Assembly (NCBI RefSeq): GCF_026262505.1
Contig: NC_067206.1
Coordinates: 31,573,896-31,637,895, forward strand
Direction of reading: 5' to 3'
DNA length: 64,000 bases
Source of the DNA: Trichomonas vaginalis G3
Taxonomy: Eukaryota > Parabasalia > Trichomonadida > Trichomonadidae
In this document: piece by piece, positions 11,716-20,896 of the stretch
Layout of the letters: the number at the start of each line of letters is the position of its first letter
How positions within the stretch are numbered: position 1 is the first letter of the stretch
The notes under the pieces: model-generated
Seen by the model: the letters and a program-made list of their open reading frames with translations, nothing else
What the model was told of the DNA's origin: nothing
The model's database searches: none
Translations under genes and position numbers: made by a program

Positions 11716-12165
11716 TTACATGTCAAATTTCTTTTTCTCTGGAACTGGTTCAGGTTCTTTCTTCTCTTCTACTTTCTTCTCTTTCTTTTCTCTCTTCTTC
11801 TTCTCTGGTGGAGTTATGTCAAATTTCTCCGAACCATATTTCTGTAAAAGTTCTTTGTCCTTTAATAGCTCATCTATTCTGTTTCCTATTTCATCTTCAA
11901 GAACAGCGCATGTGTCTTCTTTGCATTCTAAGAACTTTTGTTGGACTTCATCTTTCCAAGAGGCGTCATCTCTGTCAACAAGTCTGTCATTGACAAACTT
12001 AAAGACTTCTCTGCCTAATGTTTTATGGTTCTTGTCATATTCCCAGAAACAGAACTTTAGAACAAATTCACCTTTCTTGTTTACACTATGTAAGATTTTA
12101 TGGTCGACAGAAGTTTTGCTGTCGAAAAGCTTGTCTCGAATATAGATAGCGAAATCGCTAGACAT
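11716..12165 (-). CDS. 149-aa protein with Lys/Glu-rich tail (A1 copy, intact)
   Basis: The best preserved of the three copies (others at 25401-25851 and 47135-47585). It begins MSSDFAIYIRDKLFDSK. About 110 residues form a mixed alpha/beta domain containing LKFCFWEYDKNHKTLGREV. The last 30 residues are a charged Lys/Glu/Pro tail (KKKREKKEKKVEEKKEPEP). It is divergent from the packaging ATPase with 36 bp between starts, suggesting co-expression with packaging. No family was recognised. A DNA- or capsid-binding accessory of the packaging motor is possible but only inferred from position. Confidence 0.7.
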   Translation of the reverse strand: MSSDFAIYIRDKLFDSKTSVDHKILHSVNKKGEFVLKFCFWEYDKNHKTLGREVFKFVNDRLVDRDDASWKDEVQQKFLECKEDTCAVLEDEIGNRIDELLKDKELLQKYGSEKFDITPPEKKKREKKEKKVEEKKEPEPVPEKKKFDM

Positions 12166-12201
12166 TTTCTAAAAGATAAAAATTTTAATTTTTCTAAAAA
12201 T

Positions 12202-13077
12202 ATGTTAGAAAAAAAGTTTGCTGACATTGACAAAAAATTTGAGAATGTTTTAAACAAGAACAAGAGGAAGTTAGAAAATGCTCAGATAAAGCCTATACAT
12301 GACAAGTTCTTATTTGCTCAGAATGGTATAACAGGTCTAATCGCACCACCTGGGTCGGGTAAGACTTTCACTTATCTTAAAATGGCTGCACAACAACAAG
12401 AACTAGATGAGAAGAACCCATTCTATGAGTTAGTTGTCATTTGTAGTACTTCTGGTCAATTTGACCAAACCGTCAATTCGTTCAAAGATATTATAAAGAA
12501 GTCTAAGTTAGTATGTATAAAGGATACTGAGTTGTTAGATTGGATAAAGAAGTACCAAAGAAGGGTTTTGAAGTACAATGCTATAAATGAGTATATAAAT
12601 TCGAAGTTTAAAGACCCAAATGAGGAAATGCAGAGAATATTAGAGAAGAAACACTTCAGAAACAAACAGAAAGAGATAGAATACATTTCGAAGAAATTGC
12701 AATCTTACGATTGGAAGACTTACCCTCATAGATGTCTTCTTATCTTAGATGATTTCGCCTCTCATCCTTTGTTAAAGAACAGAGAACAAGACATGTGTCG
12801 AATTCTTAAGAAGCTCAGACACTTTAACATCTCAGTCGTAATATGTGTACAGACAGCAAAGAGTTTAAGTAAGGATGTTAAAAGAATACTGACTGACATT
12901 ATACTTTTCCCCGGATTGTCCGAAGACGATTTCATGGAACTTATGAAAGAGTCCATGGCAGGTAAGTTTGACAGACATGAACTCTGGGAGAAGTACAAAG
13001 TCATACAAGACCCTCATACTTCTTTCAGAATTCATATCTACGCGAACAAAGTTCAAATTGTAAAAAGTCAAGCTTGA
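12202..13077 (+). CDS. Genome-packaging ATPase, FtsK/HerA (A32-like) type (A1 copy, intact)
   Basis: 291 residues. Walker A is LIAPPGSGKTFTY near residue 45, and Walker B is CLLILDDF near residue 180, followed by a sensor-like strand (ISVVICVQTAKSL). This is the layout of A32-like packaging ATPases of Polintons, virophages and large DNA viruses, which pump DNA into the capsid. The chosen start is the ATG after ATTTTTCTAAAAATATG. A longer in-frame extension would overlap the divergent 149-aa gene and is unlikely. A near-identical intact copy is at 47622-48497 in B. Confidence 0.88.
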   Translation: MLEKKFADIDKKFENVLNKNKRKLENAQIKPIHDKFLFAQNGITGLIAPPGSGKTFTYLKMAAQQQELDEKNPFYELVVICSTSGQFDQTVNSFKDIIKKSKLVCIKDTELLDWIKKYQRRVLKYNAINEYINSKFKDPNEEMQRILEKKHFRNKQKEIEYISKKLQSYDWKTYPHRCLLILDDFASHPLLKNREQDMCRILKKLRHFNISVVICVQTAKSLSKDVKRILTDIILFPGLSEDDFMELMKESMAGKFDRHELWEKYKVIQDPHTSFRIHIYANKVQIVKSQA

Positions 13078-13108
13078 AAAATCTAAGTGTTTAGTCTTAG
13101 TAAGTCTG

Positions 13109-13500
13109 TTGTGGTGCTGGGGCTGTCGGTTCTTCTGGCTTTGGAAGGCATTCAGGAAGAGGAACGTCAGTCATCCGTTTGTGTCCTGTCGGAAGGAAGA
13201 ACTTTTCCTGTTGGAAGGAAGAACTTTTCCTGTTGGAAGGAAAATTTTTTTCCTGTCGGATGGAAAAATTTTTCCTGTCGGATGGAAAATTTTTTTCTGA
13301 AGTTCGACCAAAAAGTTCTCAATTTTCGAAAATTTGAATGGTTTACGGACGGACAACTGGAAAATTTTTTCTTGTCGGATGGAAAATTTTTTCTTGTCGT
13401 CGGGAAATTTTTTTCTGTCGGAATGAAATTTTTTTCCAGTTGTCGGGAAAATATTTTTCTGTCGGAAGGAAGGACTCGGAATGCCAGAAGGATTTGACGA
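13109..13500. repeat. Degenerate minisatellite flanked by remnants of a divergent gene pair
   Basis: Built of imperfect units around the core CTGTCGGAAGGAA, alternating with AAATTTTTTTCC tracts. On the left (minus) it begins with a short stretch resembling the 5' end of the A2 cargo gene at 22184. On the right (plus) it leads into a stretch encoding DEAIYIIEL, like the start of the A2 cargo gene at 21889 (DEAIYLIEI). In A2 these two genes are also divergent with a minisatellite between them. Several open frames across the repeats are artefacts of the repeat. Confidence 0.65.
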
Positions 13501-13563
13501 GGCAATTTACATTATAGAGCTACCTGAGCCATCTGAAGTCAAGCGTAAAAATAAATGGTTCAT

Positions 13564-14367
13564 CTACCCTACTTGTTTGAAGTTGTCAAAATACTCTGTT
13601 ATTTTTTCCTTTAACAATGGCAAATCTTCTTTGAAGGTAAGTATTGTACAACCTTTCATATCATAGTGTGTTTGAGGTAACGTATCTTGAACTATTTGTT
13701 TCACATCTTCATTCGGTGTCATTGAAATCGGTAAGTTTTCGCGATAGAACCAATTTCTGTCAGATTTGTAAATCTTAGCAAGGTCGTAAAAGCTTTTGTT
13801 GTTTCTTCTGACTAAATGCAACATAACCATATCTTTATCTTCTTCATTTTCCATCTCTTCAGTATAAATCATATACTTATAGTTCTTTTCCTTACCTTTT
13901 GGTACCGAACGTGGTATTCTTTTCTGAATGCTTTTGTCTTTTGCTTCAAGCTTGTTTTCCATCTCTTCACGTTCTTGTCTATGAATTTCGTCAAGAAGTC
14001 TGTAAATATTCCAAGCATAACGAGGCGAAGCCCACATTGCAACAGCATTTACAAGAAGTCTATGTACATACCAACCTCTCAAACCTTTTGGCAAATTTTT
14101 ACGATTTTCATGAGTTTTAGGCGACCCCGAAAAAAGTCGGTCTCGCTGTGCTTCGCTCAAAAGTTCTTGTGTGCTTTGGTTTTTGAACCAATCGTCTGTA
14201 TGTTTGGTATCTGGAGCAAAACATGCTGTCAAAATACTTTGCATTTGGTACATATCGTCTTTGACCGAACGAATGAGACGGAGTTGTTTGTTAAACTGTA
14301 TGTACTCGTATTCTTCATTTATGGCTTCATGGACTATAACTGTTGTTGTGTTCTCTGATGTTGACAT
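13564..14367 (-). CDS. KilA-N domain protein (A1 copy, intact)
   Basis: 267 residues from the ATG giving MSTSENTTTVIVHEAINEE. The segment DWFKNQSTQELL, then YVHRLLVNAVAMWASPRYA, is the hallmark of the KilA-N DNA-binding domain found in phages, Polintons and large DNA viruses. A basic middle (KRIPRSVPKGKEKNYKYM) and a conserved C-terminal domain follow. Copies at 23673 (A2) and 49022 (B) share both ends, but the B core differs. The centre contains a small hairpin-forming insert (about 14105-14155) also seen in the intergenic array at 15.2 kb. Likely a DNA-binding regulator of the element. Confidence 0.8.
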   Translation of the reverse strand: MSTSENTTTVIVHEAINEEYEYIQFNKQLRLIRSVKDDMYQMQSILTACFAPDTKHTDDWFKNQSTQELLSEAQRDRLFSGSPKTHENRKNLPKGLRGWYVHRLLVNAVAMWASPRYAWNIYRLLDEIHRQEREEMENKLEAKDKSIQKRIPRSVPKGKEKNYKYMIYTEEMENEEDKDMVMLHLVRRNNKSFYDLAKIYKSDRNWFYRENLPISMTPNEDVKQIVQDTLPQTHYDMKGCTILTFKEDLPLLKEKITEYFDNFKQVG

Positions 14368-14457
14368 ATCTGTCTTTACATACAAAATAAAAAAATAAAT
14401 AAAAATAAAACTAACTTTATTTTTTCTATCTTTCACAAAAGACCAAAAATAAACGCT

Positions 14458-15069
14458 TTACATGTATTTTTCAGCAACTTCGTCAAATAATTTTATAGCT
14501 TTATCTATCTCATCTACTTCAAACGTTTCTTTACCTTTCGTGGGAGCACCATACATTTTCTCAAACTTTTCAAGTAGTTCTGTTTCAGCAGCTCTCATAT
14601 CGTTAACAAACACAACCTTGACTCTATTGACTATACTGTCATATCTTTGAGTTATATTATATGTTCTTCCTATCTTATATCTCTTTGTATTGAAGTCCTT
14701 CGGTTTCTGAACGATGTAAAGTAAGCCTTCACTGCAACGTTCTGAGTCGAACGAACCATATGTTATGAAGTTATATCCAACAACTGGGTCAATCCATAAC
14801 AAAACTATTGGTATAAGACTTTTGTCGATGAGATATGCTGTAGTTCCACAGAATCTTACCGATATCATAAGCTCAGGATTTCTTGTCAAAATTTTCTGAG
14901 TAGAAGCAATTCCAACCCAATGGGATGTTTTCTTTCCAGATGGAGATATAATGTCTGACAAAGAATATTTGTTGTATTTCTTTGAGTATCTTACGTTTAA
15001 ATCACCAATTCTAACCAATTTAGTGTTATTGTCTATCTTTTTAACTGTTTCAAACTCAGTGTTTGTCAT
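14458..15069 (-). CDS. KilA-N-like/T5orf172 (GIY-YIG-like) protein
   Basis: 203 residues from the ATG giving MTNTEFETVKKIDNN; the leader is TTTTGTATGTAAGAACAGAAATG. The N-terminal half (VRYSKKYNKYSLSDII, then KKTSHWVGI) resembles the opening of phage/viral KilA-N or MSV199 regulators. The C-terminal half has LLYIVQKP, YKIGRTYNITQRYDS and AAETELLEKF, the signature of T5orf172, a GIY-YIG-related nuclease or DNA-binding fold paired with KilA-N in large DNA viruses. It is present only in A1, downstream of the main KilA-N gene, so it is a cargo gene. It is intact. Nuclease activity is not proven by sequence alone. Confidence 0.7.
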   Translation of the reverse strand: MTNTEFETVKKIDNNTKLVRIGDLNVRYSKKYNKYSLSDIISPSGKKTSHWVGIASTQKILTRNPELMISVRFCGTTAYLIDKSLIPIVLLWIDPVVGYNFITYGSFDSERCSEGLLYIVQKPKDFNTKRYKIGRTYNITQRYDSIVNRVKVVFVNDMRAAETELLEKFEKMYGAPTKGKETFEVDEIDKAIKLFDEVAEKYM

Positions 15070-15129
15070 TTCTGTTCTTACATACAAAATAAAAAAAAAT
15101 AAAAAAATAAAACTAACTTTATTTTTTCT

Positions 15130-15420
15130 ATCTTAAGGAAACTCATGATTTTCATAGAGTTTTGGCGACTAAGTTTTCTTACGTACTCGCTGTTCTTCAT
15201 GATTTTCATGTGTTTTAGGCAAGGCCGGTAAAATCCGGTCTAGAGAAATTTCACGATTTTCATGAGTTTTGGCGACTACGTTTTCTTACGTACTCGCTGT
15301 TCTTCATGATTTTCATAGAGTTTTAGGCGACCAGGGTTTTTTCCCTACTCGCAATTTTTCACGATTTTCATGAGTTTTAGGCGAGTAAGATTTTCTATCT
15401 TGTATAACAGTTATGATTTC
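15130..15420. repeat. Array of about five hairpin cassettes related to the KilA-N gene
   Basis: About five units of 60-70 bp, each opening with ATGATTTTCATGAGTTTT-like sequence and GGCGA. Each then has a variable centre (TAAGTTTTCTTA, CCGGTAAAATCCGG, TACGTTTTCTTACGTA and others) and a closing CTCGC. The opening matches the reverse complement of a coding segment inside the KilA-N gene (HENRKNLP). The variable centres are different palindromes in the same place. It lies between the T5orf172 gene and the palindromes at 15.46 kb. Confidence 0.75.
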
Positions 15421-15459
15421 AGGGATTTTTTTGACGAAGTGTCATTTTTCAGCAAAAAT

Positions 15460-15622
15460 AATGTTTAGGTGAAGAGGTGAGATCTCACCCGTTTTCTCAC
15501 CTGTTTTCTCACATGGTCTAAAACACACAAAACTCATGAAATTTCATACGGAATTCAGTAAAAATAAAGTTTAGGTGAAGAGGTGAGATCTCACCCGTTT
15601 TCTCACCTGTTTTCTCACCTCA
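15460..15622. repeat. Two palindrome units, GGTGAGATCTCACC type
   Basis: Two copies of AAAAATAATGTTTAGGTGAAGAGGTGAGATCTCACC followed by CTCACC words, next to the 3' end of the 304-aa gene. The equivalent place in B (50306-50366) has the other arm sequence (GGGTAGATATAACCC type), although the flanking gene is the same. The 500-bp stretch from 15070 holds only these repeats and the hairpin array. Confidence 0.8.
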
Positions 15623-15628
15623 GTTATT

Positions 15629-16543
15629 TTATAAGCGTTTTACATGAATTGTACGATGTATATTTGAAATCTTAAACAGTTTTGTAGCTTCTATTTCTTC
15701 TGTCAGTATGTCAAAAGTTTTAACTATGCCGAAAGTTTCTTTATACTTCTTCTTGACGTCAGATAATAGGAAATCTTCTGCTGTTGGATAGTTTTTGTTC
15801 AGAAATTCTAACATGTCCATTTTATCTTCTGCTGGTTTCTCTGCTTCTTTCTTTAAGTCTGCATAGTCGTTTCTCATTCTTTCTATCTCTTTGACTGAGT
15901 AGTTATATTTCCTAATTGCTGCCTTACATTTAGAACATTGCGGGTTCATTTTTGCGTTATATTCTGAAACCTTACCTGCTAAAACAACTAAAGCGTCAAT
16001 GGTTTTCTTTAACTCAAAAGCTGCTGGTTTTATCTGTTCATTCCATACCTTACCTCTTCTATCTTTATCTCTTATCTGCCAAACACATTCAGCAACTAAC
16101 GAAACAAAGTTGTCGTAGGTCTTAAACTCCCGGGTTTTGTAAAGGTCAGAAACATTTTTATATACCATGTCGCAATCTTTGTCCATAACCTTATGGTTGC
16201 AATGAAATCCTAGAAACTCATAGTTTACCTTTCGTATGAACTTCTTTATTTCTACTGAGTCAGTTGCTTTGACTTCAATTTCGTCGAATTCAGGAATAGT
16301 TAGTTTTTGTTGCTGAATTTCAGGTAGTTTAGGCAAATGGTCAATAATGTCCTGCATTTCATAAAGATACTGTTCATTTGTTTCATCTTTCGCACTACAG
16401 TCTAAATTACTTGTTAACAGTTCTTGCTTTATCTTCTGGATTTTTGTTTCGAAAGTATATGAGAAGGAATGAAGCTTTTCATTTCTACTAACATTGAAGT
16501 TGGGTTCATAACTAAACGAGTTTGGTGCTGTTGTTGCTAACAT
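15629..16543 (-). CDS. 304-aa Cys/His-containing protein (A1 copy, intact)
   Basis: Begins MLATTAPNSFSYEPNF with leader TTATTGTAAGAACATG. Contains FHCNHKVMDKDC near residue 130 and PQCSKCKAAIRKY near residue 210, which could form one zinc site. A helical, charged region and a C-terminal domain ending NIHRTIHVKRL follow. B has a disrupted copy at 50373-51285. The gene is bracketed on both sides by palindrome units in A1 and B, so it behaves as a movable module. I do not recognise the family. Confidence 0.65.
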   Translation of the reverse strand: MLATTAPNSFSYEPNFNVSRNEKLHSFSYTFETKIQKIKQELLTSNLDCSAKDETNEQYLYEMQDIIDHLPKLPEIQQQKLTIPEFDEIEVKATDSVEIKKFIRKVNYEFLGFHCNHKVMDKDCDMVYKNVSDLYKTREFKTYDNFVSLVAECVWQIRDKDRRGKVWNEQIKPAAFELKKTIDALVVLAGKVSEYNAKMNPQCSKCKAAIRKYNYSVKEIERMRNDYADLKKEAEKPAEDKMDMLEFLNKNYPTAEDFLLSDVKKKYKETFGIVKTFDILTEEIEATKLFKISNIHRTIHVKRL

Positions 16544-16643
16544 GTTCTTACAATAAGAATAAAAAATATTTTTTTAAATAAAAACTAACTTTATTTTTTA
16601 TTTCGGGAAAATTCATGAAAATTCAAGAGGGTAGAAATGAGGG

Positions 16644-16743
16644 NNNNNNNNNNNNNNNNNNNNNNNNNNNNNNNNNNNNNNNNNNNNNNNNNNNNNNNNN
16701 NNNNNNNNNNNNNNNNNNNNNNNNNNNNNNNNNNNNNNNNNNN
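16644..16743. other. Assembly gap, 100 N
   Basis: Exactly 100 N, the usual placeholder for a gap of unknown length. Sequence on the left belongs to Maverick A1 in plus orientation. Sequence on the right starts inside the region that in B lies beyond PolB, in the opposite orientation. The join is therefore probably between two different elements, with an unknown amount of DNA missing. Confidence 0.99.
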
Positions 16744-16807
16744 ACCGACTTAAAAACAACAACAACCAGTTGAAACAAACCAAACTAAAATTTTTTACTG
16801 AGATGAA

Positions 16808-17374
16808 ATGACCGAAGAAGTTGAAACGGTAGATTTGACACCACAAACAAAAGTTCAGAACCATTGTCAAAACCTGTCAAAGAACTTACAGATGAAGAGA
16901 AAAATTCAATATAGAAAGTGCCAGGTCTGGAAATACAAACCCTAACTATAAAGTCACTTTTCATAGAAATGGAACGGCTAGTATCTCAAAAAAGAAACAG
17001 ACTCTCACAAATAAAATATTGAAGTCTGAAGGAGCTTTCGAGACAACAGATGGAAAAGTTTACTTCACTGACCAACAGTTCATTATAGAATCATCATTGA
17101 CTTAGAGTCAAATATAAACTTTACAACAACACAAAAGTTGAAAGGAAAACAAAAACAAATGGCATATGATATTTATGAAGATGTTGACGACACAATGTTA
17201 AGTGAAGTAAAGTCAGAGGAACCGAAAAGTGACGAAAACCGATAGAAGAAGAGAAACCAAAACTGAAGATAAACCAAAACAAAAGTTTAGTTTCCAAACT
17301 AAACCAAGTCAACCTTCATTATAGGGTTGGGTTGGCGTCAAAGACTTATGGCAGCAGGCGGTTATGTTAAGTAA
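16808..17374 (+). pseudogene. 194-aa-type protein next to PolB (A2 copy)
   Basis: Counterpart of the intact B gene at 55029-55613, beginning MTEEVETVDLTP after TTTTTTACTGAGATGAA. The 40 bases before it hold the tail of the 51-aa gene that also precedes it in B. It lies right against the assembly gap and looks broken, with several disruptions that may reflect a poor contig end. Confidence 0.65.
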
Positions 17375-17403
17375 AGAAAAAACATTTTTTTATTTTTATA
17401 AAA

Positions 17404-19553
17404 ATGCCCCCATATAGAAAGGATAGAAAGTCTGCTAGAATAAAAGAGTTGACAAAGATATGGTTGGAGAGTTTCGAAGAATTTTAAATATAGGAAGGGA
17501 AGACCCATAAAAGTCTATGACAAATGGCTGGTCTTCGCTACGAAATGGATTTGGAAACAGCACGTGCAAATTATCCAAACAGACTAGAGAGGTTAGAAGA
17601 AGAACGTCTTATGGACATGCTTTCGATGTTAGTGAACCTCAAGTTGAAGGACACGACGGCTTTGCCAGATTCTACTGGAAACATGACGAACAATTGCATC
17701 CTTTGAGAAGGAAAAAAGGAAAAGGTGAAGACGCACATGCTCCCATGGAAAGAACAAGATATGCATATGAAAAGTATCGTGAAGTTAGAAGTCAAATTAC
17801 ATCTGGTCGAACCTTTACAGTAAACTTTGACGAAGGAAAGAACAAAGAAGGCTTCATGGGTGTACTTGCTGCCATACAAGACGGAAATAAGAAAGGATAC
17901 AATCTCAGATTGACCATAACAGATTTGGATGGTCACATTTACTATGCAAATGGCAATGAACAAACAGCTGCAAAACTTCTTGACGCTTTCAAGACTACAA
18001 AGAGAGAACAAATGTTTGACTCCGACTCAGACATTTTGAATGCAATTGAAGGAATTGCAAGTGTCAAGTTCGAATGGTACCAACCTAACCCTCAAGCAGT
18101 CAGACAACATGCTGGATACTTCCCCTTCATAAATAAGTCTGACATTGACTTGACAAGGTATGGAATTTACAATTCAATTGAAACAATTGTCAATGAACCT
18201 TGTATTCTTACATGTCTCAGGAACTCTGGTCTTGTTTCAGAAGAGAAGATGAAGTATCTTGAGTCATGTGTGAAGACAAGGTACATTCTCAGAGGTCAAT
18301 TGGCAAAAATTGCACCGTTGGCAAATGTCAATATCCGAGTCAACATTCCGACTGAGAAAGGTTCTTCACATGACGACTATGTTGTTGAGTTCAATTTACC
18401 ATGGTTGAAGATTGTAATTGTCCACAACCACTTCATGTTGAACGAAAGTCTTACAAACCCATTGTTCGGAAAAGGCAAGTGCAATATTGTCAGAGCTGTA
18501 AACATTCTTTTCGAGAAAGGTTTGTTGGAACCAATTCCAGATGACAAGCTGACAGAAACTTTTGTACCAAAAGACGAAACAAACTTTTCACTGTTAGCAA
18601 GACCAAAAGTTGTTCCAGACAAAGTTCTAGTACAAAAGAAGTACACAATTCCAAAAGGAGTTGGATTGTTCGGATACCAACCTGAACCAGAAGAACTTCC
18701 AATGAGGTTGCAAGAACTTCAAGATGCTATAAACAAACTTCCATTGAGACATCCAATTGACGTCAAATTGTATTGGAGAGCATCTGAGTTAGGTCAGAAG
18801 GTTTTATATGAAAACAGGTTGCTTCGATGATGTTATGAGATAACAGGAGAAGCTTCTCAGAAGATAAGAGACTCACTTGAATTTCCACAAACTGGACACA
18901 ATTGGTTGCGACAAGTTCGACTCAAACGAAAAGATATACTATGTCGACCTTAACGCTGCATACATGAGGTTTGTCCAATATATTCCGACTGGAATTCCAA
19001 ACGAAGATGGTGAGTTCCCGGAAGGAACTATACAGTTGGAAAAGTCATACAACAACTGTATGATATTAGGAAAGCTTCAAACCCCAAACTTGCAATGACA
19101 CTCAAATTGCTTATGAATTCGACATGGGGATATTCCATTAAGAAACCTCAAGAGATGAAGAGTAAACATTATGAGAAGGTCGACAACTTTGTTGAAAGGT
19201 TTTCTCCTTTTGTTTTGAAGTACGAATTCACTCAAGGTCAAAGTGGCTTAGTAACCACATTAAAACCTATTGTCGAACATTGGTCTTACCCTCAGTTCGC
19301 AAAGGCAGTCCTTGACAACTACAACAAATTCTTCTCCGAAGTCAAATCGAAAGTTGTGGTTTACTATGAGAACATTGACGCACTCATGACGAACGAAGAA
19401 GGATACAACAAACTCATTGAAATGGGCATGGTCGGTGAAAAGATGGGTCAATTCAAATTGGACAAAATTTTCACCGAAGTTCATGTCCTCTCCAAGCGTA
19501 AGTACTGGGGCATACTTGAAGACGGCACAGAAATAAAACATTGCATGAAATAA
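17404..19553 (+). pseudogene. Protein-primed DNA polymerase B (A2)
   Basis: Replicates the element from its ends in the Polinton model. The start MPPYRKDRKSARIK follows TTTTTTTATTTTTATAAAAATG. Polymerase motifs are visible: YYVDLNAAYMRF (motif A, about 18938), KLLMNSTWGYSI (motif B, about 19100) and a motif C-like segment YYENIDALMT (about 19362). The N-terminal part is shared with B at 54279-54998. The region is about 2.1 kb and looks broken. The cargo island follows immediately on its 3' side. Confidence 0.82.
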
Positions 19554-19613
19554 AAAAATTTTATTCGAATTTGAATTAAAATGTGGGAATTCTTGGGAAC
19601 GGGAAAGGCTTAT

Positions 19614-19820
19614 TTACTTGAGGAACAGGTAAAGGTGGTGAGGTGGAGGTGGTGGCAACCAGTCCATTTTATATTCCTTCCTAGCTAATTTCCGTTTAAT
19701 TTCATGGTCGCCCTCGGAGTCTTTGAATCGGACAGGTCGAGTTACACCATTCTTGGTCTCAAACTCATATATAACCTGTTTGTCTGTATTTTCGTCGACT
19801 ATGGCACGAGACACGAACAT
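19614..19820 (-). CDS. Hypothetical 68-aa cargo protein (A2)
   Basis: Starts at ATG 19820 (MFVSRAIVDENTDKQ). It contains a short beta-rich stretch (VIYEFETKNGVTRPVRF) and a proline run near the C terminus. It is divergent from the next gene, with about 30 bp between starts containing AAAAAGTGTCATTT. No recognised family. Codon and base use are less AT-rich than in the capsid block. Confidence 0.45.
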   Translation of the reverse strand: MFVSRAIVDENTDKQVIYEFETKNGVTRPVRFKDSEGDHEIKRKLARKEYKMDWLPPPPPHHLYLFLK

Positions 19821-19850
19821 TGACCAAACGGACAAAAAGTGTCATTTCGG

Positions 19851-20096
19851 ATGGTCACGCAGCCAATCGCATTCGAGCACTTCGAAGAAGCCTTACGTTC
19901 CAAGGGAGAGGGTGTCTGGTGCAAGGCAGAGGTCATGAAACTCTACGAGCAGTACATCCTCAATGCCTGGGAGGACAAATCGTCCTTGGATTGGCAATTC
20001 TACCAACTCCTCTGGGACGACCTCCTACGCAACTGGGATAACGAAAGAGCCCAATTCAAAGGTCGGGAACTAATTTTCAAATTACCCTTAATTTAA
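19851..20096 (+). CDS. Hypothetical 81-aa cargo protein (A2)
   Basis: Begins MVTQPIAFEHFEEALRSKGE and is predicted mostly helical with many Trp (NAWEDKSSLDWQFYQLLWDD). The AAAAAGTGTCATTT motif lies about 4 bases upstream of the ATG. TCATTT fits the T. vaginalis initiator consensus TCA-Y-T-W. No family recognised. It ends before a T-rich stretch shared with the convergent gene. Confidence 0.5.
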   Translation: MVTQPIAFEHFEEALRSKGEGVWCKAEVMKLYEQYILNAWEDKSSLDWQFYQLLWDDLLRNWDNERAQFKGRELIFKLPLI

Positions 20097-20161
20097 CATA
20101 CTTATCCAAATAAACACCTAAATTTACTTGGGGTTTCCCCTAAAATAAAATTTTTTTACTC

Positions 20162-20864
20162 TTAGAACCACTCGAGGTTCTCCTTACGGTTGTTGAGCTT
20201 GTCACCGTCAATGTGTCTGACCTTCGTCTTCTTGCCTGGATTTGGAACCCATTGAATTGCGACAAGCTTGCCCATGGAGATTGAACCGCGATTCCGAAGG
20301 TTAAGGTTCAAGTGTCCCAAGTTGTTGAGGACTGGGGTAAGAACCTTGCCTGTCGCCTTGTTGCGGATTTGGTATGGGTAGGGTTGGGAAATTTCGTAAC
20401 CGTCATCGGCAACAAGGGTTGCCCATGTAGCGCTTCAGGAAACTTCTTCGTGTTTCTCTTCTTCCTCTTCTTCCTCTTCTTCCTCTTCTTCCTCGACAAT
20501 TCCTTCTTCAATTTGGTACTCACGAAGTACGGTGTTGCATGTTCTGTCCTTTCCGAGTACCTTCCAGATGGCGTCTATCTCTTCGAAGAAACGGTAGATG
20601 AGTCTGGCAAGGTCTCGGTTTTCTCTCTCGTAATTGCGCAAGGTTTCCGTGAAATTGTTCAGGACTTTCTCATTGGAAGCTTGGTTCATGAGGACATTGG
20701 CTTTGAGATTGGTTATCTCTTCCATTAAGATACTTTGGAGAGTCTTAACTGGTGTTTGTCAGATGAGCTTTCAATTGGGCAATTTGAATTTGAACTGGGC
20801 GCTTGTCTGGCAACCTTGAAAGGACATCTGCTATTGTGTTCGGCTTCGGTGCTTGTTCGGACAT
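20162..20864 (-). pseudogene. HNH-type (NUMOD4-like) nuclease region with acidic coiled coil (A2 cargo)
   Basis: Start side begins MSEQAPKPNTIADVL. The middle is helical and carries a run of Glu. The far end has YQIRNKATGKVL, WVPNPGKK and RHIDGDKLNNRKENLEWF, the classic HNH_3 homing-endonuclease-like pattern xHIDGDxxNNxxxNLxW. HNH/NUMOD4 proteins of phages and giant viruses nick or cut DNA and often spread as selfish genes. A different HNH gene sits in B at 52666. The region looks broken. Confidence 0.6.
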
Positions 20865-20896
20865 CGAAAAAATGAAGTGGTTTGAGAATGGCGGTT

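Larger units (their letters stand above)
2521..16643 (+). mobile_element. Maverick A1, left half, cut by an assembly gap
   Basis: Starts with a poly-A tract and a TIR module at 2521-2663. It then carries the conserved left-hand gene order of Maverick B (coiled-coil protein, capsid, helicase, packaging ATPase, KilA-N genes, 304-aa protein) and stops at the N gap. Integrase, PolB and the second TIR are not visible. The 8.0-11.3 kb stretch holds many small disruptions, and the whole half has more than ten; the genes from 11.7 kb onward are intact. The DNA remains very similar to B, so the insertion looks young. Some disruptions could be low-quality sequence rather than decay. Confidence 0.85.

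Noticed and set aside
19362-19395. Reading the cargo genes after PolB as host genes captured beside the element
   Set aside because: They lie between two conserved Maverick blocks (PolB and KilA-N), so they are inside the element even if their composition differs.
20312-20728. Plus-strand 138-aa frame rich in Phe and Leu
   Set aside because: It mirrors the Glu-run coiled coil on the minus strand, which has the coherent motifs and the HNH end.
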